A stretch of 64,000 bases of DNA, from positions 62,001 to 126,000 of the forward strand of contig NZ_LMFQ01000026.1 of NCBI RefSeq assembly GCF_001426905.1, written 5' to 3'. Positions 30,709 to 38,490 of this stretch are shown one piece after another. The notes beneath the pieces are model-generated. The model was not told where the DNA came from, did not search any database, and saw only the letters and a program-made list of their open reading frames with translations. Numbering within the stretch: position 1 is the first letter of the stretch; the number at the start of each line of letters is the position of its first letter. The translations under genes and the position numbers were made by a program. The stretch comes from Caulobacter sp. Root1455. Its GTDB lineage: Bacteria; Pseudomonadota; Alphaproteobacteria; Caulobacterales; Caulobacteraceae.

Positions 30709-33570
30709 TTACAGCGCGGCCTCGATGAAGGCCGGCCCCGGGCGCGCCATGGCCCACGCCATGGCTTCGTCAAAGGCTTGGGCGGTGTCGGCCCGCGTCG
30801 CGGGAAGCCCCAGCGCTCTGGCCAGGTTCAGCCAGTCGATGCGCGGCGCGCCCAGGTCCAGCAGTTCCCGCGCCGCGGGGCCCGCCGGACCGCCGCTGGT
30901 GCGGTACATCTCGATGTCGAGGATGCGGTAGGCGTGGTTGGCGAACACCACCACGGTGACGTCGAGCTGCTCCCGAACGATGGTCCACAGGCCCTGGACG
31001 GTGTACATCGCCGCCCCGTCGCCGCTCAGGGCCACCACCTTGCGGTCGGGACAGGCCACGGCCGCGCCGATCGCCAAGGGAATCCCCTGGCCGATGGCGC
31101 CGCCGGTCAGCATCAGCCAGTCATGAGGCGCCGCCGTCTGGGTGGCCTGGAAGATCGGCAGGCCGCAAGTGACCGCGTCGTCGCTGACGATGGTCCGCGC
31201 CGGCAGATGGCGGGCGACCGACTGGCCGATGGCGGCGGGGGTCAAGGGCCCTTGCGGCGCCGAGGGACGAACCAGCGACTCGACCGGTCCCTCGGCCGGC
31301 GCGTCGAGGGCGTCGGCCAGAGCCCGCAGGGCGGCCGTCCCGTCCGTCCCACGACCGCCCAGAACGACGGTGTCGCAGCCGTCCGGGACCAGCACGCTGG
31401 GCCGCTCGGGATAGGCGAAGAAGGCGACCGGCCGCGTCGTGCCGACCAGGGCCATCAGGTCGACGCCCTCCAGGTCGCCAAGGGCCATTTCGCCGAAATA
31501 GTGCATGCGGTCGGGCGCGAACCGGCCCGCGCCGCGCGCTTGCCGCGCCACGAAGGTGTCGGTGAGCACGCGCACGCCGGCGGCGGCGATCCGGCCGGCC
31601 GCCGCCAGCCCCGCCTCGCCGCAGGCCGCGCCGCCGATCAGCAGCACCGGTTTGCGGGCGGCCTTCAGACGCGCCGCCAAGGCTTCGACCTCGTCGAGGT
31701 CCGGCTCGACCCTCGGCGGCGCCGTCACCACCGGCCCGATCACCGTCGTGGCGCTCCAGGCGCTGTCGGCGGGCAGGATCAAGCAGGCGTTGCCACCCGG
31801 CGGCCCGAGACTGGCGGCCACGGCCTCGGCGGCCAGCGGTCCGACGGCGTCGGCCGTCTCCGCCGATTTGATCCACAGCGAGTTGGGCGCGGCCAGGGCG
31901 GCGATGTCGGAGTTCAGGGGCGCGTCGTGGCCGCGGTGAAAGGTGGCGTGGTCGCCGATGATGTTGACCACCGGGGTGAAGGCGCGGCGGGCGTTGTGCA
32001 GGTTGGCCGCGCCGTTGGCGTAGCCTGGCCCCAGGTGCAGCAGGGTGCAGGCCGGCGTCCCGGTCATCCGGCCGTAGCCGTCGGCGGCCCCGGTCGCCAC
32101 GCCCTCGAACAGGCACAGCACGCCGCGCATCCGCGGCTCGCGGTCCAGAGCCGCGACGAACTGCATCTCGCTGGTGCCGGGATTGGCGAAACAGGCGGTG
32201 ACGCCGTTGTCGGCCAGGGTGGCGCCGTCCGGATCAAGGGCGTGCTTGAGCCGCCGCATCAGGTCGATCTCGGCCGGGCCGCGCGACAGGTGCAGGAACG
32301 CGCGCTTTTGCAGGCCCACGCCGTGTTCGGCCGAGATCGATCCGCCCACCGTCTGAAGGGGTCCGTAGACGATGTCCTCGACCGCCCGGCGACCGGCTGG
32401 CGTGACCTCGGCCAGGCGGACGATCAGATGCAGATTGCCGTCGCCCAGGTGGCCGAAGACGGCCGGAGGTCCCAGATCCGGCCAACGCGCCGCCAGTTGC
32501 GCCTGCACCGTCGCGACATAGGCTTCCATCGCCGCGATCGGCAGGCTGACGTCGAAGGCGATGATCGGCCCGTCGCGCGCCGTCTGGGCGACGTCGTCGC
32601 GCAGGGCCCACATCGCCTCGCGCTGGGCCTTGGAGCTGGCGACAGCGGCGTCGGCGATCTCGCCGGCCTCGAGGGCCTTGGCCAGGGCGGCTTCGAACCG
32701 GGCCGCGTCGCCGGCGACATCGCCGCCCAGGCTCTCGACCAGAACATAGAACGGGTAGCGCCCGTCGAGCGGCGGGCGGCCCCGGGCCGGCGGGCTCGTG
32801 ACCAGGTCGTGGAAACCGGACCACATCACCTCGAAGGCCGACAGCAGGCCGCCGAGATCTCGCTCCAGACGCCGCAACAGCTGCGGCAACGCCGAAAAGC
32901 GCTCGACGCCGACGATGGCGGTGTCCTGGCTGACCGGCGCGGGGCGCAGGCGCAGCACCGCGCGGGTGACCACCCCCAAGGTGCCTTCCGAGCCGATGAA
33001 CAGCTGCTTGAGGTCGTAGCCGGCGTTGTTCTTGATCAGCGGGCTCATGGCCTGGATCACCGTCCCGTCGGCGAGCACGGCCTCCAGGCCCAGGACCATG
33101 TCGCGCATCATGCCGTAGCGCAGGACGCGGTTGCCGCCCGCGTTGGTGGCGATCGTGCCGCCGATCGTGGCCGAACCACGCGAGCCGAGATCCAGCGGCA
33201 GCAGCAGGCCTTCGGCGGACGCGGCCTCGCAGGCGGTTTGCAGGACGCAGCCGGCCTGGACGGTCATGGTTCCGGCGACCGGGTCTATCGCCTCTATGGC
33301 GGCCATGCGGTCCAGGGACAGGGCCAGGGCGCCGTCGGCCAGGCAGCCGTCGACCAGACCGGTGCGCCCGCCCCACGGAACCACCGCGGCGCCCGCCGCC
33401 GACGCCAGACGAAGAATCTCGGCCACGGCCTGGGTCGACGCGGGCCGCAACACCGCCAGGGGCGCGCCCAGCCGGGTCCAGGGACTCTGGTAGCGCTCCT
33501 CCAGCGCGGCGCCCGTCAGGACCCCATCGGCCCCCAGGGCCGCGCGTAGAGCGTCGATCAGCAGGTCCAT
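30709..33570 (-). CDS. Fusion of GlcD-type FAD D-2-hydroxyacid dehydrogenase with a ThDP-dependent acetolactate-synthase-like enzyme
   Basis: One 953-codon frame encodes two complete enzymes. Residues 1-449 are a GlcD/D-lactate dehydrogenase: FAD_binding_4 (VVPWGGRTGLVDG, GSRGSATIGGTIATNAGG, GSEGTLGVVT) and FAD-oxidase_C (GHLGDGNLHL 373-382, EHGVG 415-419, ending LKHALDPDG). Residues 450-953 are a ThDP enzyme: FANPGTSEM, catalytic Glu489 in FEGVATGAADGYGRM, and the ThDP motif GDG at 850-852 with NH at 878-879. The join removes only the usual last residues of the first enzyme (normally ...GILNPGK) and about ten first residues of the second. The ATG at 33570 has GGGGAG five bases upstream. The pair could oxidise a D-2-hydroxy acid to a 2-oxo acid and then decarboxylate or ligate it; substrate unknown. 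A deletion or sequencing artefact joining two genes is the alternative. Confidence 0.88.
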   Translation of the reverse strand: MDLLIDALRAALGADGVLTGAALEERYQSPWTRLGAPLAVLRPASTQAVAEILRLASAAGAAVVPWGGRTGLVDGCLADGALALSLDRMAAIEAIDPVAGTMTVQAGCVLQTACEAASAEGLLLPLDLGSRGSATIGGTIATNAGGNRVLRYGMMRDMVLGLEAVLADGTVIQAMSPLIKNNAGYDLKQLFIGSEGTLGVVTRAVLRLRPAPVSQDTAIVGVERFSALPQLLRRLERDLGGLLSAFEVMWSGFHDLVTSPPARGRPPLDGRYPFYVLVESLGGDVAGDAARFEAALAKALEAGEIADAAVASSKAQREAMWALRDDVAQTARDGPIIAFDVSLPIAAMEAYVATVQAQLAARWPDLGPPAVFGHLGDGNLHLIVRLAEVTPAGRRAVEDIVYGPLQTVGGSISAEHGVGLQKRAFLHLSRGPAEIDLMRRLKHALDPDGATLADNGVTACFANPGTSEMQFVAALDREPRMRGVLCLFEGVATGAADGYGRMTGTPACTLLHLGPGYANGAANLHNARRAFTPVVNIIGDHATFHRGHDAPLNSDIAALAAPNSLWIKSAETADAVGPLAAEAVAASLGPPGGNACLILPADSAWSATTVIGPVVTAPPRVEPDLDEVEALAARLKAARKPVLLIGGAACGEAGLAAAGRIAAAGVRVLTDTFVARQARGAGRFAPDRMHYFGEMALGDLEGVDLMALVGTTRPVAFFAYPERPSVLVPDGCDTVVLGGRGTDGTAALRALADALDAPAEGPVESLVRPSAPQGPLTPAAIGQSVARHLPARTIVSDDAVTCGLPIFQATQTAAPHDWLMLTGGAIGQGIPLAIGAAVACPDRKVVALSGDGAAMYTVQGLWTIVREQLDVTVVVFANHAYRILDIEMYRTSGGPAGPAARELLDLGAPRIDWLNLARALGLPATRADTAQAFDEAMAWAMARPGPAFIEAAL

Positions 33571-33620
33571 GCGTCTCCCCTTTTGTTGAGCGACGCTAGC
33601 GCTGCGCCGGGAAAGCTGAA

Positions 33621-33634
33621 TTGACCCAGGCCAA
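33621..33634 (-). promoter_or_regulatory. Degenerate FNR-like box before the fusion gene
   Basis: Leftward TTGGCCTGGGTCAA has one perfect GTCAA half and a weaker TTG half. At -41.5 it predicts a -10 of TAGCGT and a transcript start at 33586, 16 bases before the ATG. Low confidence. Confidence 0.28.
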
Positions 33635-33652
33635 ACCGGGTCTGGTCTATTG

Positions 33653-34825
33653 TCAGGTCGCGCCCAACAGGTGACGGGCGATGACGTCGCGCTGCATTTC
33701 GCTGGCGCCGGAATAGATCGTGGCCGCGCGCAGGCTCAGGCGTCGGGCCATGGCCAGCGCCCCGGCGTCCAGAGCCTCGCCCCCGGCCAGACCGCCGGCG
33801 ACGCCCACGGCGCCCAGCGCGGCCGCCGCCGGATTCCCGACGATCTCCATCGCCAGCTCGGCGACCTGCTGGTGCAACTGCGTGCCGACCAGCTTGAGCA
33901 TGGACGGCGCGATCGGGTCGTGCGGCCCTGGCCGGCCCGAGGGCAAGACGGCCAGTTCCAGTTGCTCGAAGGCGTCCAGGTCGACGGACAGGCCGGCCAG
34001 GCGGGTGCGCAGGCCCGGCTCGACATCCGGCCCGGCCTGGTTCAACGCCTCGGTGGCGCGGCGAAGAGCACGACGCACCAGGGCGGCCGGGGTGTTGTTG
34101 GCGCGCGCTAGCTGCATCAGGCGCTTGGCCATCGACCAGCCGTCGTTCTCGGCCCCCACGCGGTCGGCGACCGCGACCGGCACATCGTCGAAGAACACCT
34201 GGTTGAAGTCGTGCTGTCTCGCCAGGTCCAGGATCGGCGAGACCGTCAGGCCAGGGCTGTTCATGTCGACCAGCAGGAAGGTCAGCCCCTGCTGGCGGCG
34301 CGCGCCGTCGGCGGTGCGGAAGATGCCGAACATCCGATTGGCCAGATGGGCGCCGGTGGTCCAGATCTTCGTGCCGGTGATGCGATAGACATCGCCATGG
34401 CGCACCGCGCGGCAGGACACGGCCGCCAGGTCCGATCCCGCGCCGGGTTCCGAAAATCCTTGGCACCAAAGATCCTGGCCCGACAGGATCGGCGGCAGAT
34501 AGCGCGCCCGCTGCGCGTCGTCGCCCTGCTCGATCAGCAACGGGCCCAGGCTGCGCAGGCCCGCGGCGAACAGCACGGGCGCGTCGTTCAGGGCGCATTC
34601 GCGGTCGAACAGGAAGCGCTGGCGAGGGCTCCAGCCGGTTCCGCCCCAGGCCTCGGGCCAGGCCGGGGCGATCCAGCCTCGGGCGAACAGCTTGGCGTGC
34701 CAAACCCGGCAGGCCTCGATGTCGGAATGGACGCCCAGGGTTCGTCGCCCGGCGGCCCGCAAGTCTGGCGTGAGCGCCTTCGCCAGGAAGGCGCTCACCA
34801 AGGCCAGGAAGGCCTCGTCCGACAT
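33653..34825 (-). CDS. Acyl-CoA dehydrogenase family protein
   Basis: About 390 residues with the three acyl-CoA dehydrogenase domains: GWIAPAWPEAWGGTG, the FAD-binding QGFSEPGAGSDLAA and TGTKIWTTGAH, and the C-terminal helical domain ending YSGASEMQRDVIARHLLG. The position of the usual catalytic Glu (YEGT) is Ser, so the base must lie elsewhere as in some subfamilies, or activity is altered. I prefer the ATG at 34825; a GTG at 34873 is in frame. It lies 82 bases before the fusion gene on the same strand and may share its pathway, for example 2-hydroxy/2-oxo acid or branched-chain degradation. Confidence 0.85.
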   Translation of the reverse strand: MSDEAFLALVSAFLAKALTPDLRAAGRRTLGVHSDIEACRVWHAKLFARGWIAPAWPEAWGGTGWSPRQRFLFDRECALNDAPVLFAAGLRSLGPLLIEQGDDAQRARYLPPILSGQDLWCQGFSEPGAGSDLAAVSCRAVRHGDVYRITGTKIWTTGAHLANRMFGIFRTADGARRQQGLTFLLVDMNSPGLTVSPILDLARQHDFNQVFFDDVPVAVADRVGAENDGWSMAKRLMQLARANNTPAALVRRALRRATEALNQAGPDVEPGLRTRLAGLSVDLDAFEQLELAVLPSGRPGPHDPIAPSMLKLVGTQLHQQVAELAMEIVGNPAAAALGAVGVAGGLAGGEALDAGALAMARRLSLRAATIYSGASEMQRDVIARHLLGAT

Positions 34826-34940
34826 GGACCGCACCGAAGCTGGACTCGGAAAGGGGATCGATTGACGAACCACGAAGCCGGCCCTTGAAACCGCGCGACC
34901 CGCGGCCCCTGGACCCTAGGTCAGGCGTCGGGCGAAAACC

Positions 34941-35065
34941 TTGACCAAGCGCAAGCCCCGAAACCTAGATCACCGTTCGTCGACTTGACCCGCGGCAAGT
35001 CGGGACCGTGGACGGCGCCCTAGCCGTCGATGAACCCGGCGATCGGGCGATTTGATCTGACGCAA
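34941..35065. promoter_or_regulatory. Three degenerate FNR/CRP-like sites in a divergent promoter region
   Basis: TTGACCAAGCGCAA (34941-34954), TTGACCCGCGGCAA (34985-34998) and TTGATCTGACGCAA (35052-35065) each keep the TTGAY half and a CAA end. The left site gives a TAGGGT -10 at class II distance for the leftward acyl-CoA dehydrogenase gene; the right one puts a start at 35100, next to the ATG of the rightward gene. Their shared CGCAA/GGCAA half suggests a variant regulator or weak sites. Confidence 0.35.
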
Positions 35066-35100
35066 GGCCCGGACGCCAAAATCCGCCTAGCTGCCGCACC

Positions 35101-35508
35101 ATGACCGAAGACTCCCATTTTCAACAGCTTCTGAGCACCGCGGCCGCCCAGGCCCAGCCGCATCGCCTGCTGTTCGTGTTCGCCGCCGCCGAACTGCCCG
35201 ATCACCCCACCCCGGCGCAGCGCGAGGCTTTTCTGGCCGGTCGCGGCGGGGCTCTGGCCCCGCTGATGTGCGTCGACAAGGGGGCGGGCGAACTGGCGGA
35301 CTTCGCCGGACTGGCCGCGGAATCGAAGACCGCCGGACCGCCCTGGCAGGTGGTGTTCGCCGCCGCTCTGCCGGGTCGCGACGGCCTTGCGCCTTCCAAG
35401 GCGGAGATCGACGCGGCGATCAAGACGATGGTCGAGGCCGTCCGCCTGGGCGGCGTCGACAAGTACGCGGCCTTTGATCAGGACGGCGAGCCTCTGCGCC
35501 TAAGCTGA
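35101..35508 (+). CDS. Conserved small protein of unknown function (annotated elsewhere as ribonucleotide reductase-related)
   Basis: A 135-residue soluble protein with no signal peptide. The pattern HRLLFVFAAAELPD, GGALAPLMCVDKGAGEL, PPWQVVFAAALPG, IKTMVEAVRLGG and AFDQDGEPL matches a proteobacterial family that I recall carrying the doubtful name ribonucleotide reductase subunit alpha. No catalytic motif of that enzyme is visible. It has no Shine-Dalgarno before the ATG and lies just behind an FNR-like site, so its mRNA may be leaderless. Its position at the edge of the low-oxygen island that includes nrdJ is suggestive only. Confidence 0.7.
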   Translation: MTEDSHFQQLLSTAAAQAQPHRLLFVFAAAELPDHPTPAQREAFLAGRGGALAPLMCVDKGAGELADFAGLAAESKTAGPPWQVVFAAALPGRDGLAPSKAEIDAAIKTMVEAVRLGGVDKYAAFDQDGEPLRLS

Positions 35509-35808
35509 ACCGCCGCCGCCCTAGCAGGCCTTCCCAGGGTCGCCTAGGCGCCAGGCGACAAGGTTCTTGATTCGCTCAAACGACCCGCCCGAGGCGAGGC
35601 CCATCGACGCGGCGACGCCCGCGCCCAGGATCGACTTCCTCATAATCAGGCGCCGGGCGCGAAAACATGCCGCCGGCGGAGCACCTGGCGCGCCGATTTT
35701 TGACGACAACGTTGTCATTGAAAACATTGGCCTTTTCCCGACGGTTCGTCACGCTATGGTGCGCGCCAAGGCGAGCAATAGTTTCGCCAACATGCAGCAG
35801 GACGTGAA
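35509..35808. other. 300-base intergenic region ahead of pckG
   Basis: It holds the palindrome GACAACGTTGTC and a possible -35 TTGACG (35700-35705), and is locally AT-rich from 35691 to 35730. A leftward 40-codon frame (35643-35521, MRKSILGAGVAASMGL...) has a hydrophobic start but no good ribosome site; I do not call it a gene. Confidence 0.5.
35705..35716. promoter_or_regulatory. LacI-type palindromic operator before pckG
   Basis: GACAACGTTGTC is a perfect 12-base palindrome with the central AACGTT common in LacI/GalR operators, overlapping a TTGACG -35-like hexamer and lying 93 bases before the gene. PckR, a LacI/GalR protein, controls pckA in Sinorhizobium, so a similar regulator is possible here. 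Confidence 0.4.
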
Positions 35809-37659
35809 ATGCAGAACCAAGGGCCGGGCGCTGAAGCGCCCCCGACGAAACACGCGCGTCTATTGGCCTGGGTGGACGAGGTCGCCGCGCTGACCAAGCC
35901 GAAGGCCGTTCACTGGTGCGACGGCTCCGACGCGGAATGGACCGCCCTGACCGACGAACTGGTCGCCCTGGGCACGCTGAAGCGCCTCAACCCCGACCTC
36001 CGCCCTAACTCGTTCTACGCCGCCTCCGATCCGCGCGACGTCGCCCGGGTCGAGAGCCGCACCTTCATCTGTTCGCGGGATCAGGCCGACGCCGGCCCGA
36101 CCAACAACTGGCGCGATCCGGACGAAATGCGCGGGCTGCTGAACGGTCTGTTCGACGGCTGCATGCGGGGACGGACGATGTATGTCGTGCCGTTCTCGAT
36201 GGGTCCGGTCGGCTCGCCGATCAGCGCCCTGGGCGTGGAGATCACCGACAGCGCCTATGTCGCCGTCTCGATGCGGGTGATGACCCGCATGGGCCAGGCC
36301 GCGCTCGACGCCCTGGGCGAGGACGGCTTCTTCGTGCCTGCCCTGCACACCCTGGGCGCGCCCCTGGCGGAGGGCGAGGCCGACGTGGCCTGGCCGTGCA
36401 ATGACGACAAGTACATCGTCCACTTCCCCGAAAGCCGCGAGATCTGGTCTTACGGCTCGGGCTACGGCGGTAACGCCCTGCTGGGCAAGAAGTGCTACGC
36501 CCTGCGCATCGCCTCGGTGATGGCCCGCGACGAGGGCTGGCTGGCCGAGCACATGCTGATCCTCAAGCTGACCTCGCCGGCCGGCAAGGTGCGTTACGTG
36601 GCCGCCGCCTTCCCCAGCGCCTGCGGTAAGACCAACATGGCCATGCTGCAGCCCACCCTGCCGGGCTGGAAGGCCGAGACGATCGGTGACGACATCTGCT
36701 GGATGCGCTTCGGCGCCGACGGCCGCCTCTACGCGATCAATCCCGAGGCCGGCTTCTTCGGCGTCGCGCCCGGCACGGGCGTGAAGACCAACCGCAACGC
36801 GGTCGACACCCTGCATTCCAACTGCGTCTACACCAACGTGGCCCTGACCGCCGACGGCGACGTCTGGTGGGAGGGCCTCACCGACGTCCCGCCCGAGGGC
36901 CTGACCGACTGGAAGGGCCGGGCCTGGACCCCGGCGTCCGGCGAGCCCGCCGCCCATCCCAACGCCCGCTTCGCCGTGCCGGCCGGCCAGTGCCCGGTGA
37001 TCGCCGACGAGTGGGAGGATCCCGCCGGCGTGCCGATCTCGGCCATCCTGTTCGGCGGCCGCCGCGCCTCGGCCGTGCCGCTGGTCACCGAGGCCTTCGA
37101 CTGGGAGCACGGGGTGTTCCTGGCCTCCAACGTCGCCTCGGAAGGCACGGCGGCGGCCGAGAACAGCATCGGCGAGCTGCGTCGCGATCCTTTCGCCATG
37201 CTGCCGTTCTGCGGCTACAACATGGGCGACTATTTCGATCATTGGCTGAAGGTCGGAGCCGCGGCCGATCCGGCCAAGCTGCCCCGCATTTACTTCGTCA
37301 ACTGGTTCCGCAAGGACGAGCGCGGCAAGTTCGTCTGGCCCGGCTACGGCGAAAACAGCCGGGTGCTGAAGTGGATCGTCGACCGCCTGGAGGGCCAGGT
37401 CGAGGCGGTGGACAGTCCGATCGGCCGCCTGCCCACGCGCGACGGTCTGGACCTGACGGGCCTGGACCTGACCGACGCCCAGCTGGACCTGCTGCTGACC
37501 GTCGATCCGGCCATCTGGCGCGCCGAGGCCGCCTTGATCCCCGAGGCCTATGAGAAGTTCGGCGCGCGCCTGCCGCCGGCCCTGTGGGAACAGCTGGCCG
37601 CGCTCGGCGGGCGGCTGGCCCGCCTGGATCATCCCGCCAGGATGCTGGAGCAGGCCTGA
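35809..37659 (+). CDS. pckG: Phosphoenolpyruvate carboxykinase (GTP)
   Basis: A 616-residue GTP-type PEPCK. The P-loop kinase-1a motif is AAFPSACGKTNMAML, the substrate region includes EWTALTDELVALG and RVESRTFICS, and EDPAGVPISAILFGGRR and CGYNMGDYFDHW are family blocks. It converts oxaloacetate and GTP to PEP for gluconeogenesis in the cytoplasm. The ATP type would have a GLSGTGKTT loop, absent here. The ATG has AGGACG upstream. Confidence 0.96.
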   Translation: MQNQGPGAEAPPTKHARLLAWVDEVAALTKPKAVHWCDGSDAEWTALTDELVALGTLKRLNPDLRPNSFYAASDPRDVARVESRTFICSRDQADAGPTNNWRDPDEMRGLLNGLFDGCMRGRTMYVVPFSMGPVGSPISALGVEITDSAYVAVSMRVMTRMGQAALDALGEDGFFVPALHTLGAPLAEGEADVAWPCNDDKYIVHFPESREIWSYGSGYGGNALLGKKCYALRIASVMARDEGWLAEHMLILKLTSPAGKVRYVAAAFPSACGKTNMAMLQPTLPGWKAETIGDDICWMRFGADGRLYAINPEAGFFGVAPGTGVKTNRNAVDTLHSNCVYTNVALTADGDVWWEGLTDVPPEGLTDWKGRAWTPASGEPAAHPNARFAVPAGQCPVIADEWEDPAGVPISAILFGGRRASAVPLVTEAFDWEHGVFLASNVASEGTAAAENSIGELRRDPFAMLPFCGYNMGDYFDHWLKVGAAADPAKLPRIYFVNWFRKDERGKFVWPGYGENSRVLKWIVDRLEGQVEAVDSPIGRLPTRDGLDLTGLDLTDAQLDLLLTVDPAIWRAEAALIPEAYEKFGARLPPALWEQLAALGGRLARLDHPARMLEQA

Positions 37660-37725
37660 TCACCGGCCTTCTCCCCTCCCCCTTCAAGACGCGAGCGCCG
37701 GACAGGATCGGCGCATGGAGACCGA

Positions 37726-38481
37726 ATGCACGTCGCTATGGATAAGCCCGCCCGGAAGTTCGTGGTCGGCAATTGGAAGATGCACGGCAACCTGGCGGCC
37801 CTGCCGGTCCTGGGCGCCATCGACGCGGCGGCGCGCGAGGCGCCCGCCGTGGACGTCGGGGTGGCGGTCCCGGCGACCCTGATCACCGCCGCCGGGCACG
37901 CCGCCGGCGCGATCCATGTCGGCGCCCAGGACATCCACGCCGCCGACAAGGGCGCGCACACCGGCTGCCTCTCCGCGCCGATGGTCAAGGACGCCGGCGC
38001 GGTCTTCACGATCGTCGGTCACAGCGAATGCCGGGCGGGCCGCCAGGAGACCGACGCCGAGGTGCGCGGCAAGGCGCAGGCCGCCAGGCGGCACGGCCTG
38101 TCGGTGATCCTCTGCGTCGGCGAGGCGCTGAACATCCGCGAGGCCGGCCAGGCCGAGGCGGTCGTTCGCGCCCAGCTGGAGAACTGCCTGCCCGACGACG
38201 CCGACGGCGACTGGCTGTCGGTGGCCTACGAGCCGATCTGGGCGATCGGCACGGGCCGCTCGGCCACGGGGGACGACATCGCCGCCATGCACGCCGTGCT
38301 GCGCGAGACCTGCCGCGCGGTCCTGGGCCCGGCCGGCGACCGCGTCCGGCTGCTGTACGGCGGTTCGGTGACCCCGGCCAACGCCGCCGAGATCCTGGCG
38401 ACGCCGAACGTCGACGGCGTGCTGGTCGGCGGCGCCAGCCTGACGGCCGAGACCTTCCTGCCGATCATCGCCCACGCCTGA
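37726..38481 (+). CDS. tpiA: Triosephosphate isomerase
   Basis: A 251-residue TIM barrel with catalytic Lys in VVGNWKMHG, His in IVGHSE and Glu in VAYEPIWAIGTG, plus LLYGGSVTPANA and GVLVGGASL for phosphate binding. It interconverts DHAP and glyceraldehyde-3-phosphate, next to pckG in gluconeogenesis. The ATG at 37726 has GGAG six bases upstream; 37738 is a weaker alternative. Confidence 0.95.
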   Translation: MHVAMDKPARKFVVGNWKMHGNLAALPVLGAIDAAAREAPAVDVGVAVPATLITAAGHAAGAIHVGAQDIHAADKGAHTGCLSAPMVKDAGAVFTIVGHSECRAGRQETDAEVRGKAQAARRHGLSVILCVGEALNIREAGQAEAVVRAQLENCLPDDADGDWLSVAYEPIWAIGTGRSATGDDIAAMHAVLRETCRAVLGPAGDRVRLLYGGSVTPANAAEILATPNVDGVLVGGASLTAETFLPIIAHA

Positions 38482-38490
38482 GGCGAGAGG

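Noticed and set aside
30595..33549. A 984-codon plus-strand frame opposite the dehydrogenase/ThDP fusion
   Set aside because: Composition is shadow-like (Arg, Gly, Gln, His) and the opposite strand encodes complete catalytic motifs.
35521..35643. A 40-codon minus-strand frame with a hydrophobic start
   Set aside because: No convincing ribosome site, no recognisable family and it lies in the pckG upstream region; kept only as a note.
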